NCBI GenBank assembly: GCA_013115145.1
Contig: JAAPAO010000069.1
Span: forward strand, 1-64,000
Length of the DNA: 64,000 nucleotides
DNA from: Perkinsus chesapeaki
Lineage: Eukaryota > Perkinsozoa > Perkinsida > Perkinsidae
Direction: 5' to 3'
The translations under genes were made by a program, and so were the position numbers. The number at the start of each line of letters is the position of its first letter. The first letter of the stretch is position 1. Shown here piece by piece: positions 44,941 to 58,500 of the stretch. A model generated the notes under the pieces. That model was not told where the DNA came from and made no database searches. It saw only the letters and a program-made list of their open reading frames with translations.

Positions 44941-46507
44941 ACAGGAGGACATTTTCAGCGCTGGTTTGTAATGACTGGTTGACTATCATCTTGTACTGCT
45001 ATTTCAACGTAAGACTGCAGTGGGGTCATCTAGACTTGTTGTTTTATTCGTATTATGCAAGGATGCCGCCCTATTGCCGCTGGTGGTATGACCAAGTCGT
45101 TGCAGCGCTATACGGAAGCTGACGGTACTTTATCCCGCCCTATATCGTCATCATCTCTATTCTTCATCTTCTTGTTTGGCTATTTCTGTGATGGAAGAAG
45201 TAGTCATTGTACGTTTAATGGCACCTTCATTTGCGAAGTGTCCGCCGTTATTATTATTATCACCATTGTACTATTTACCTGGTTATAGTTATTGTCTGTA
45301 ATATGCTGAATAATCTTTGATATTGTTTTATTTGCGTAGAAGTTGTTGTTTACATGATTAAGAATGATATTGCATGGTGGTGTTGTCTATACTTTTGCTG
45401 GCTACTACTACTGCAACCAACGATAATAACAGCGAGAGCACCATCTTCACGAGGTAGATCGTTCGAATCGTCAGTATCTATATCATTGCTCATCAACATC
45501 ATCATCACTGTGGAGGCGAAAGCCAAAGGTATTATTTTCACCAGCCTACTAGTGATAGTCTGTGGTATCCTTTTGCCTTTGGGATGTTATTGCCAGTCCA
45601 AATCGGCTAGGTTTGGAGTACGAATTTCATCCCCGTTTATGTACGTCATTAAATCGAGGCCATTATTAACCGCCACTACTGCTGTTGTGAATTGTTTACT
45701 TTACGCCGCCACCAACCCGTCACAATTTACGGGGCTGATTGCCTCCGGACTATTACCGTCACTACTTTTCCTGTAACATCATCATCATCATCTAGTTGCT
45801 GTTCCAATGGCAGACTTTATTTTTAGTGGTGCTCCGCGTTATGGTGGTTGCTGCAGCTACCACCGCTCCTACTGCCGTAGTCCGCATTGTATACTGCACC
45901 TTGAACCATTGATGTGATTCGTAGATCATCATCATACTCTATGTTTCACAAAGCTATACTATTATTGCTGTTATACCAGCATTGGTGGTGTGGCTTGGTT
46001 TACTCGCTCTATTTGACTCGTTCGTCTCGGTTGTTGTGGTGATCATTATGCTGTTAAAAGACGTCATGTGAGAAGGGTTTGCCTGATCCCCGCGCTGATT
46101 CGATTCCTGTCTTATTGAACGTGTATATGAGTAGTAGTCTTCATCGGCGTAACCTTATCAGTTGGGGATGGTATCTCTGGCTGGTATCGTTATAGCTATT
46201 AGTGAGGGTACATTGAGCACTTACCTCATTCGAATAGATAACCTGATAAAACCTACGTTAGAATGTTATTTGAGTTGCGTTGTATAGTTGCCGAGAGGGA
46301 AAACAAGTAAAATAAATCACCTTCCCGAGGAACCAACCCGCTAATGGAGCTTCACGCGGACAGTACTTGTTAATTCATTCTAAAATGTAATCAGAGTAAG
46401 CAGCGGTGACTGTATTTGCTTTGTTTGACGGGGTGCATGCCTACTGGCTGTAACACAACACAATCCCTATCGAAGCCAGCACTGCCATGGTTTGCACATG
46501 ATAGCCA
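44941..46507. other. 1.5 kb with no convincing gene
   Basis: A 140-codon plus-strand frame (45354-45776) is very hydrophobic and low in complexity (runs of ATTATTATC). It may be a chance product of TTA/ATC-rich DNA. Trinucleotide runs such as (ATC)5 at 45778-45793 are present. The two neighbouring genes converge here. Confidence 0.35.
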
Positions 46508-49500
46508 TTAAGCAATGGACAGCAGTAGAGCTGTACCTCGTTTAGTCCAGAATGATGCATCTCGCTCACCCGAGACTAGGTCCACCCATATCATAAAACT
46601 GGGCCTCTCTCTGGTCCCTGTCCGTATGGGGTACAGGTACAATGGGCATTGGTACATCTTCGGTAGGCTGGGTTCGGTCGTCTTTTTCTTAGCGACTGGT
46701 TTGAAGTGAACTATGGGAACCGGTGAATACAACTCCATAGGCTCGGGCTCAGTCAGGTGGTTGTGTTGAATGTCCCATGATGCACCTTCCAGAATCATCT
46801 TCGATACATATGCTCCTTCTTTCGGCGCAGCTGTAATGGTTGCCTCGTCATGGGTCTGAAAGGCAGCACTACGGAAGGATTTGACCCCGAAGCTCACCTG
46901 CATAACAATGAAGTCGAAAGAAAGCGTATCCACGCTAACCATGCTCTTCCTCGCCGATTGCTGCAGTACGGCTGTGAGGAACCCAGTGGGGTACGTGAGT
47001 CCTCCAAGCCAGAACACTTTGGGCGTTTCGTACAGCCCCCATCGAGATAGCTGATCAATACGCGAGATGAGATCAACAATCCATGAGCTTAAGGGCTTCA
47101 GAGACGGGTAGGCGCTATGCCACACGTTGGGGACCTGAAGCCGCCGGAGGTCTCCCTGATTAATGAAATGGAGGTCACCTTGCCGTCAGAAAGCGACTGC
47201 ATAACTGCTTCCTGTTCCTCTGATATCACCACGAAACCAGCGATACCCTTCTTCAGTTCATGGATCGACACACGGACTTTCCTCAGCAACATATTATATC
47301 TTAACATTCACCCTCGTCCCAGTGCGGAACTTCCAGTCACTCACCGCTCAATCTCCTGCAGGAGGACGATCTTCAGTGGGCTGACATCACCATCATTGCG
47401 ACTGCTGATGTCCGCATAGTCCATATCCTCGGGTAGCTTCTCCAGTAAGTTGTCGCAGACTCTCATGACCATATCATCCTTGGAGCTGCCGCCGCTTCCC
47501 GAGGCTCCCTCGCCTAAATAAAATACTAATGCACTGCCAACCAACCCACATGTACTTTGTGCTGCCTGAGATGCTTCGCTCGCTGGCTGTATAGAAATGA
47601 CAGTAGCCAACAACTGAAACAATACCATATTTCCAGGCAGTTACTTCTTCACCCTACTGCTTGAGCGTCAGCCAAGGCCGAGCTAATCTCAGCATTCACA
47701 TGCTGACCAAAGGCTTCCGGCGGCTCGTTAAGAGGAAGCTCCCTCACGTACATGCGGTATCTGCCAACCACGACAAATGCTCATCAATTTATGCGAGTTG
47801 CTTACCCATCGAGTGTAGTCTCTTCAGGTATATGGTAGGTTGGCAGAGACGATAACGGGAACTTCGGCATGGTGATGGCTTCCGGGCAGAAGAACTCATC
47901 CACATAGGCCCGGAGCAGCTTGTTATCGGGATGCTCCGTCACCCTGCCACCGTAGTTGGCATCAGCTATAAGGTATCGAATAGCTTCCCATGGGATTTCA
48001 TTCGGATACTCCTCCAAGTACATAGCCAATATATTCTCGCAAATGTCAAAGTCGGAATCATTGAAGTCATAAGGAACATTCCAGCCCAGGTTCTTAAACT
48101 TCTTTCGCTCCAATAATATAGCGTGGAACCACACCAAGGAGAAAAGAAGTTTACGGTACTCACCGGCTTGAGTACACCGAGTGAACTGGTCCTCCGATAA
48201 GTTGATGAGAAGCCGAGCCATGTTGGCTTTCAACCCTCTCGGAGGCTCAGTCGTCATCTTCATGCATTTCTGCAGCAGTGCGATGGGGAACCTCGGGGTC
48301 GGGTCGGAGGACAGCCACAGTCGGAACTGCGCGTGGGGTGTCTTCTCCTCCAGCTCATGGACGACAAGCTTTTCGAGAGCAGGCAGCCAGGAAACAGACA
48401 AATGACAGTTGGCAAGGAACACCCAAAAGCCCGCCTCAACACCATGGCGCAACATTGCCTCGGCTTTTGGTGCCTGACCCTGGCCAAGGGATATCGTCTT
48501 CCACTCGGTGCCTCTGCTAACAGCCAGGCCTCGAAGCAGAGGGGTGGGGTCCATTCCCGGGCTTAAGACGAACACTAGAGGTATTCTGGCGTCGCTCTCG
48601 TCATAGATCGCCTCGAGATCGAAGTTCGGTGGCTCCACAAATTTAGGGCCCATCTTTGCCGAGACAAACGTCCCGACTGCGGGAAGCACTCGGTCAGCTC
48701 TCAAGGCGCGGACCACCAGCAATTTCTGCAGTGGATCTAGCCGAGACTCCCACTCGCCCGGCAATGGCTCCCGCTCCGGCTCGGAAGCCATGAACCTGCT
48801 CTGATCGGTGAGGTAAGCCCCGCATAGGAAAACACTAACCATCGCTTCCACTCCCTCAGACCTTGCTCAATCGACGTTTGGAAGCCCTTGAAGGCGTCCG
48901 GGGAAGTCCGGTCCAGAGATGTGACGTTATCCCAGGTAACAGGGCTGATCCAGTCGGGCGCTGGGTTCACGGCCTGGCAACCGGCCGAATCGGCGCGCAG
49001 CAAGAACGCCTCCCTACCTGTGTTGCCCTGTCTAATGTCTGGGCTCCGCGGAGGAAGAGGTTGAATTCATTGAGCGCCAGTGCATTCTTGCTGGCGAGAA
49101 TTCGAGTAGTTATGTGGAGCGACAGAAGCAGCTTGTGCCTCTCGAACAAAGCTCGAGAGGCGAATCGATACACGGCCAAGGTGTGGAAGTCATTCAAGAC
49201 CTACAACCCTTCAGCCGCTCAGCGGAAACCAAATCCAATACAAATCACCTCGACGCGCTCCTCCACACCAGATACCATCGGATTCTGCTCTGCTGATTTC
49301 TCTATACTAGACTGGAAAAGCTTTATATAAGGCTCCAAGGCAAACTACGCAAACGCAGGTATGACTAGGAGAGACAGTCGACAAGGGCCTTACCTGGTAC
49401 ATCGGGTCAACGGTAACAAGGTCATTGAGAACGAAGAACAGTGTGGCTGCACGATCGCCACTGGCTTTGTAGTTCTCTCGAGCCGCATCAATTCTTATCA

Positions 49501-52500
49501 TAGTCTTCTCTGCATCCTCCACCTATAAGAATCCACATTGTTGCTAAGTGAAACCGAACACACACACCTGTTCCGTGACTGCCTCACTGATGGTCTTCGA
49601 TTCGTTAAGAGTGTTAACCAGATTTAGGTCATCAAGAAGCGATCCTTTACTCTCTGACAAAAGCCGTAGAATTTCGTTCTCCAGTTCCGCCAGACGATTT
49701 TTGCCCTTCGACACCTAAACAACCAGCAGACCGTAGCTATCGCAAGTCAGCCCTCGGGGATCTTCGGTACCTGTACGACCAGGTCACTCTTCTGCTGCTC
49801 CATCTGAGGCTCTTCTTTCTTAACCACGACCCCAAGCAGTTGGCTGGACAGGCCTTCCTCAACCACCACAAAATTAACAATAGTGGTTTTGGTCGAGACC
49901 TCTGGAGTGTAGTGCGGATTGCCTAGCTTAGTTGTTAAATAGAACTTGAAGTCGGGATTGTAGAAGAGGTTGGATTCGCCGATCTGAATGCTCAGGCTTC
50001 CTCCAGTGTTCACGATGTTCTTGGCCAAAACCGGCTCCAGCGAAGGATCGAGCTCCTCGCCGACATTCTCCATCAGACATGGTTTGCCATACTCTATCGC
50101 TCTCTCGATTGTCCGCATGAAGTTGGGCGTGTTCGGGTCGAATATACGCAAGTCATTCTTGCTCTCCATGTCCCTTATCCATCGATTCGCCTGATTCTGT
50201 GGATCCACCATCAGTGGCCAGCGCCGAGAGCGTGTCACCAGTATGCCGTTCTCAGTGGAGAAGCCATCCGTTGGCAATCCCTGCCAGAGCGCTTTTGAAG
50301 CGGAAGAGCCACGTTACTCAAGGCCAACCTGGAGATTCCAAATCCGCACCTCGGCAGGATCGGCCATGAAGTCTTGAAAGTCGAACTCATCCGAAAACGG
50401 TATTCCCAGCTCCTGGACCATTGGCATCCATTTATCCTGGACCAAAGCGTCCCTCATCGCCGAGCCAAAGGGACCGGCATAACTCTGGAACGCTGCAGCC
50501 ACCTGTGAGTCAGAGGTCTGCGCAACAGTGATGAGGACGACACTAACTAAGCAATCTCCAACAAGATGGCCGATTTGCTCATCATAGTCTTCGAGACTTA
50601 GCTCCCATCTATCCTTCTCACCAGCTAACCCTGATACCAGTTTCTCTGCTCGTTCCAGCTTAGTCTTCAAATCTTCAGCCTAACCGACATACGTTTGAAG
50701 GACGCGTAGCGCGTGAGTGCCGGCAAAACGATACAGATAGTCTAATCGCTCCGTATACATTTACCACTACAGAATCAGAAGTCTACCTGGTTCGTGAGCG
50801 TCTCCTTGGCATCATTGCTTTCATCAAATTGGCTCTTCAAGGTTGCCAAAGTGTCCTGCACCTGCTGCAGTTTCTCCATGGCCTCAGCCAACTGCTTCTG
50901 TTTGGCGTGTAGTGTCTCAGCCGCCCGTCTCAACTTCAGTCGCTTCGGCTCGACCTCTCTAAACACCTCCGCATACACCTATTACCACCTTCCGCGCCTG
51001 TCCAGCCAGCATGCCAGCCTCACCTTCATGGCGTGTACCCATTGACAAAGAGCTCCAGCGGCAACACTAACCTTTCCCACTGCAGTAGGTGTGAAGCTCG
51101 GATCCTTAGTGAACCTACCCGAATAACTATCCCACACTGAACAGCAGTATTTGTACTTTTCTATTTTCTTCACAGTGGTATTGGATATATTATCCTTATC
51201 AAACGTTTTGATTCTGTGAAGGAAGTTAACATCGTTAAGCTCCAGCTTAGCCTGGGCCCATGTCGCCGGCTTCTCCATAACCGTCATCACAGCACACATC
51301 GTCTTCATCACCAGCTCCGGTGGCTTAGCGTACACCTACGTCGACCACCACCGCGACCGTTTGCACTGCCTCTTGAACAATTAAGAATCATCACCTTAAC
51401 CTCCGCAATGGCCTTCTTATCCAACTTGTTAAGAGCATCCTCCGAAGCCTGCAGCGCTGGCATTGCCTTATCTAGGTCTGCTTGAGCATCAGCGGCTAGA
51501 ATCTACATAGTAAGCTGTGAACAGTAGCTGTAAAACGGGTACGTCACCAGCTCCGTTGCTCACCCCCTCCCCTACATAGTACCTCAGTCTCCTTTGTTTC
51601 CGCCTGTATCCTCACTTCATCAGCTCTCACAGTTTTCTCCTGCTCAGCCGCATTAGCTCGCTTCTCCACAATGACAACCATCAGCTCCTGGCATTCCTTC
51701 TGCTTCTTCGATACAATTTCCTGTACATCCAGTTTCATTCGCCATCAGTCCGCAGCTGCCCTACCTGATTCTTCTCCAGCACCACGCTCATCTCCTCCAC
51801 TTGCGTCCTCGCCTCCATAAGCTTCGACAGACCATTGCGGAGTTTATCCGCCGACCCTCCAATAGACTCGCCCTTCTCTCGCAGCGCTGTCACATAGCCT
51901 TGCACCTGACCAAACACCTCACCCCATCCAGGCCGACACTCCAGCACCAGTTCCAGATAGTTCGTTGGTGTGACGTAATTGTGTCGCTTTTGTGTCTCAA
52001 GCATTATGTGACTGTACTCTACCACCGCCGTGTGAGCCGAACCGAACACCGACGAAACACTGGCCACGTGCTCTTGAGGTAACCCTGATCGGAAATGCCC
52101 ACCCAGACCGTACGCGGCTCTACCTTGAGCTCCTGATAGGAACTTCATCGCCACCTCGGTCAGAGCTTCACTCGGCCACGAGAGGAACCAATCAATTGTC
52201 GAACAGTTGACCAGTGAAGGATACCTGCGTGAACATTGGGGAAGTTAAGCCTGGCAGTTTCCCTTACATTCTGCAATAGTTCCTAAATCCATCTCCAATA
52301 GGGCTTGCGCAGAACACCACATGCAAGTTCTCACGGATCCTCGAGAGGAAGAAATCATAAATAGCCTCCGGACCAAATGGCACTCCAGCTTCCTTAGCAG
52401 GCTTCTCAAGAGCAGTGCGAACCTAGCAGTAACTCAGTAGTACAAACCTAATGGTGTTCCCATTCACCTGATTGAGCTCATCGCTGGCATAAAGATTCGG

Positions 52501-55500
52501 GACTTCTCCACTGGATAGGATATTCGAGACATCCTCCAAAAAGCTCTCCTCGCAGATCTCAGTATCGCTGAACAGGAACGTCACATTCTGCGAATTCACC
52601 CCGGCTATCTCATAGATTGCTTTGATGTCATCTCGGAACCTGAAAGCGGCGGCCTTACCCTCCTACAGTCTGTTCCTTGTACTTCTGGTGATTGTAGTTT
52701 TTATTGATCTCTATCTGGAAGCACTTGTACTCAGCGATATAAGAAGCCAGTCGTGTTTGGCAATGTCGGCCGCTACCGCCTACCCCCACCAAAAGGGCGT
52801 TACCACGCGGCATCCTTATCACTCTGACAACAACAACAACAACTATACAACTGGGCCGAGCTGAGTAAGCCTTCTCTACACATTTCCAGGTCAAGTTGAT
52901 TATTTTCCCGGATTTTCCATAGTTACCACTTTTGAACCAATTCCGCAGGCTTCACATTATACCATACTATTACGATAATTTACCTCGTCCACTAAGTATT
53001 AAAAATACGGGTAAAAATAGGAACCAGGGAGTGCTGTACAAAAACCATCTCCCTGTCTGCAAAGCCTTGGAGTCCCAGCCCTATATAGTTCAACTACCAC
53101 CTTAGAACCCTCAAGCAGTGCTCAATAGCGTCCTTAAAAAGGACTATATCCATCGCCTTCCCCTTCATCTCATCGTTATAATTCTCCAGCTTAGCCTCCA
53201 TAAACATCTTCAATCCTTTCTTATCAATCATCTGCTCATACGGTGGATTCTCAGCCTCGTAGTTCTTCAGATTTATTCCTCCAAATACAATATCGTACGC
53301 ATGCTCATCTTGCTGCAGTACCTGCCCATCACCCTCCAGCTCCACCCCTCACACCCATCCTACCTCCTTCAGCCGAATCTGCATGCTTTGGTCCATCACC
53401 TCGTCAATTTCGTTAATGAACTGGATCCTGTCCTCCTCGCTTATCAATCGATCCATGAAGACTCGACAGCACTCATGCAGCCATAGACGCAGCAGTTTTT
53501 CCTTCTCCTCGAAGTTCCCCGGTTGAGCCTGCACTCACCTCTCCGCCTCGCCCCATACGCCAATGCCTTCTCACCAAATAGATGCCTTGAAAAACTTTAC
53601 TGACATCCCGCAGATTGAAGAGATAGTGGCATTTGCTGGGTGTCGGCAGGAACTTCTCCTGAACAATCACAGTACCCCGCTACGGCCTCGCTACGGCAGG
53701 CCACCTGTATGACACTGTATAGAGATGTCGTGGCGGTCGTGATAACCTCCGACATCGCCTTCAGGTCGTCTCGGAAGCCCGAGTCTAGCTTATGTGAGCA
53801 CAATGTCTGGAAAACTCGCTTCACTTGCGAGTCCGATGGGTTCACCTTAAAACGCCCCATTTCGCCAAAGGCGACCAGCGGCCCACTCACCACACAAATC
53901 AGATTGAATCGACTCTGCAGGCGTCTAGAAATAACCGCCCTTCCACCGCCTGGGGGGCCCATCGCTCCAACAAGTTGAATATCCTGTATAAACCGCAAGC
54001 TCTGCTTTTTACGGTCATACCTGATTCCCCACTCTCCCCCTAACTCCCCTCCTCCTACCAGCATTCATAATCCATCCATTGACGTAGCAGCTCCAGGGGC
54101 GGCTGGCTTCCAAAGAAATCCTTCCTGGGCATGTTGAGATCGTCCACAAGTATAACCATCCTCCTGCTCATCGGTGGCCCGAACTTATTCTTGATTCGCT
54201 TCTCCACTCTACCCTCGATGATTTCCTAAGGCCCAGCCTGTAGAGGTAGCCCACCATCCCTACTGCCTACCTGAACCATCGCACTGCTGGTTTGAGCACT
54301 GAGATTGATAACCAGACTGCACCACTTAGACTTGTCCTCATTGCAGTCCGACAAAACCTGTTCCAGGTTCAACTACCGATTCCAGAAGGCCACAGTCCAC
54401 ATACCTGCTGCGCCGCAACGGTCTTTCCTGTTCCTGTATGGCCCACAAGCAGTACGTGGTGATGGTGTGATACCAGCGTCGATACCACATTACCGTGCCT
54501 CAAAGTGTCGACAGTCGGCACTATGATCTTGTGAAACGGCAAGTCCCCTGGCCTGAGGGACGCTCCACCGTATGGTTGTCATTTGGGTCTACTTGAAAGG
54601 GTTCGGTAAACGATCCTCCCAAAGGGAGAACTCTCCCGTCTTCTCTACGCTCCACATCGCATAGTCGTAGACAGTCTGACCATGCGGGAAGACGCTACCG
54701 TCGATTTCTCTTATCGACGAGTCCAAGCTTGCTCTGGCCATCTCTGTCACCGATGCTCCCAAAGACCATACCAAACAGAACAGGAACGCCTGCCATCCCA
54801 AAACCACTTGCCCCACCACTACCTCACATTGCATGTTTACCTTTTCCAGCACATCACCTGCCTTGTCGCCATACCCGTCGTAGTTGAGACTTGCACCGAA
54901 GCATTCAAAGAGCCGACAAAGACTCATCACCTAACGATCACCCTTTCCGGTAAAGATTCCGCGGCCCCCTCACTCACCCCGTTGATCTCGCTAATAGGCA
55001 CCAACTCTGGCAGTCCCCTCCTTGCCTTGAGAACCCTAGGAACCCACTTCTGGAACAGATCAGCCATTTCAGTAAGCCGCTCTCCAGAGAACTGCGCTGG
55101 ATTTAACGTTCCCAACTTGGCCAGCCACGACTGGGAGTATGGCGCCCATCCAAGATCATGTACGTCGAAATAAACCATACCTATCCAACAAGGGCGTGCC
55201 TTGTCATTGGATGGAATGATGAAAGGCTTCTCTGTATCTCTCTGGTGAAGGGTAACCTACCCGCACGACTGACTGTTGCTGGTGATGCTACGCTCAAATC
55301 CTCCACTTCAAAGAGTAATGATACTTGAGCTGGCATAGATATACGATCGCCATTAATAAGAGTCAGAACCTAAACCAACATTATTACCTCCAACACCCCT
55401 TCCCTTTACTACTTTATTATCGTCTAGCACTGTGTTCATGCTTTCAATCCACAGCGTATCGACAGGACCGTCCAACACTATCCACTTCTCATCTGCTTTT

Positions 55501-58500
55501 TCATCCTGAACTCCAATCAATCCGCTCACCTCTGCCGCGGCCCGGCCCACCTGACAAGCTTGCCTCATCAAAGTAGAGAACACCCCATCAGTCCACTCCA
55601 TAGTGGTCAGGTCGTATGCGCCGTACAGCTCGTCCATGGTGATTGACTTCGGGTTAAGAACATAGTAAAGCACTCTATCGTACCCACCAACATTCCGCTT
55701 AGCCAGCCGACTCTTTGTCTCGGCCAGCACCTGATCGACGGCACCACGGGCAACAGCTAAGATAGACAACACTGCACTCACCTTCCAAGCGGTGCTTTTA
55801 CCGCCAAGACTCGCTCCAACAAGCATGTTACCGTGTCGTGTAATCTTGGTCTCGTACGTGTGGATGACCTAACATACAGGGTGATGCGAGAAAAGTCTGC
55901 CACCACATTTCTCTATGTAACGATTTTTTTCTTGAGCTATTACCCGGAACCTAATTCGAATATCGCAATGGTTCATGAGGCATTAGAAAGAGCTCGCAGA
56001 GAGCTTCAAGTTGGTACCTTACTTTACTCCTAACTCTCACTGGCCCAAAAATTATGAGGTATGGGCCCTTTTTTCGCATCACCCTACAGATACATTCAGC
56101 ACCGCATATTAAGAGTTCAATATTCCAGATGGTATCCCTCACCTTGTGGACAGCATGGTCTGTCGGCTGCAGCTTGAAGTCGACTAGCACTTCCTTAATA
56201 CCCTTTTCCAAATCGCCATAGTCCGGATCTGGCAGCTCCAGGCCAGGGAAGAGGTCTCCAAGCAGGGCCGTGTACAAAGGCTTATCCTGCATGGCCCGTC
56301 GATGATTAGAAAATACTGGTTGATCATCTTACCTGCGAAACCCACTTTGGGGCATTCATGTCGTTGATAGCCCTCATAAGTATCGCGGCTTCGCTCATCT
56401 CAGGCTCATTACGCTTCAATGCTCCGGCACAGTTCAAGACACTCTTGATGCTCCTTAGACCAAAGTCATAGTGATCCTGATGATGACCGAATGAAAAGTG
56501 AATCTCTCCACATGCCATCTCTACTAGGATAAAGAGGATAAATTAGAGCTACACAAGGTTATATTTCGCCTCGTACTTTGAATGACTTAACCATAATCGC
56601 CGTAGCACCGAACTTCGGTGCTATGGCGATAATGGTGACTTATAACATCTTATCTATACTAGCCCGAGCTGGGCCTCGGTGACCGAAGGCACGCTAAGAC
56701 TCAGCCGACTAGCCTAACCAACCTGTTTGCTCATCTGTTGGACCATCATTGTGTAAAGTGTAACCATCTTCTTAGCCAACGGCTTAAAGTCCATAAACCC
56801 TTCCGATACCAGCATAATCTCAGCAATCATTGCCAAGTCCGGCACCTATGCCACAACTGCTCCGCAACACTGTCCAACTTCGGACCATTCCTAATTACCA
56901 TCATAGCCACCGGTCTGAACAAGCTCTTCAGGTTATCCGGCAGTTCGCTTCGCCCTGCGTATCCTGGATTCATAGTGATGAACACCGCACAGTTCTTGTC
57001 CAGTTTAATCATATTCTCCTCGAACATAAACGTCTCCCTCTCCTCCCGAAGTGCCGTCTGCCAAACAACAGTTATGATCATCATCATCCTGCCCCCCCCC
57101 GAACCCCCGCCGTCCGAGGCCTACCTGAATGCAGAGGATCTGTGCCGCTACCACCGATAACACCTCAACCTCAATACGATTGAACTCATCAAAGCATCCC
57201 CAAGCTCCTGCTTGAGCAAGACCGCTGAACATTCTCCCCAGCGACTTGTAGTCCAGACCATCACTGCAATTGAAGACTATAACATACTTCGCCATACCCT
57301 TCCCCAAATCCTTCACCGATTCAGTTTTCCCCGTCCCCGCTGGCCCCTGAGGAGCTCCACCCCTCTTCAGATGCATGGCCGTGGTCAGTGTCATATAGCA
57401 ACGGTCCGTCATCGGTGTTATAACCAACCTACCATTGTTGCCTTGATACTCATATCCGTATGGATTCGATGTGTTCGTCTGGAGCACCACACATGACAAC
57501 ACCGGTGCCGCGTCCTTCTGCTGCCCTGTGAGTTCCAGCATACCAGTCACGATGGCAGGATCCCCTCGACCGTTCTCCATTTCCCTCAGCTCAAACCGGA
57601 GCTGAGACAGCCAATTGAAGTGCTGTGGGGATTCACACTTGAGCGCAATGAGTCTTTCTTGCACGTCTCTAGCATGCACCTCGATAGTAATCAGCGCCAC
57701 CACTTTGTTCCTGTCCACCTTGCTCAGCGGCGTCCGTATCATATCCGTCAACTTAGCGATGGTCTTGGTCTGTCTCTTCCTGCATACCCTCATCGCGCTC
57801 TTGCTCCCTTCAGCCACCTTCCCCAGCGCTGTCTGGCAGCTCATCGTCCACGCAATTTGGCCGGCGGTAATTAAAAGCTGCCCCGGAAACTTCAGTACCC
57901 ACTTGTCCTTCTTCAAGCCCTTCGGTGGGGAACAATTAGACTGCTGGCAAGTAACCAGCAGCTTCAGTAGCGTATCTTTCATCCGCCGTTCAACCTGTGA
58001 TAACCAGCCCTCCACTGGCGGGTCCAGCACCACCGACTTCGAAAACGGCACTTTCTCACCATCCGGCGAAATCATGCCCACCGCCTCGTACACCGTCTTT
58101 TTGTCCTGACTTGTCTTCACCAAATCGAGCACCTTGATTCCCTCGAAGCACTTTTTGATGTGCTTCTGGACCAACTCTGGCTCCTTCGCTTGTCCCAGGA
58201 TTTCCAGCAGATCGTCATTCGACAGAAAATAGAACCGCGGAAACAGAGTCCGCTTTCGCTCCAAGTAGTCGTCCAGAGCCTTCTGGATCTTCTCCAGCTT
58301 CTCCATGAAATCATTCAAGTCCTTCAACATTTTCCCGCTCTTCTCGCCCGCACAGGACGCTATAGCGTTCGGCCTGTTGTAGATAGCTCGCAGCATCTTC
58401 GGGAATCCTGCATTCACATCGTCGAACCATGCGCTCTCCGTGGGCAGGTGCGGCCGGATATCATCGCTGCCGACAAAGATGTTTTCCAGGTACATCCAGG

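Noticed and set aside
44416-44952. Long Arg-rich minus-strand frame opposite the polyproline tail
   Set aside because: It is the complement of proline codon runs (CCN gives Arg/Trp/Gly-rich antisense) and has no features of its own.
45354-45776. 140-codon hydrophobic plus-strand frame
   Set aside because: Composition follows TTA/ATC-rich repeats; no start context, splice plan or family. Kept only as a note in the intergenic entry.
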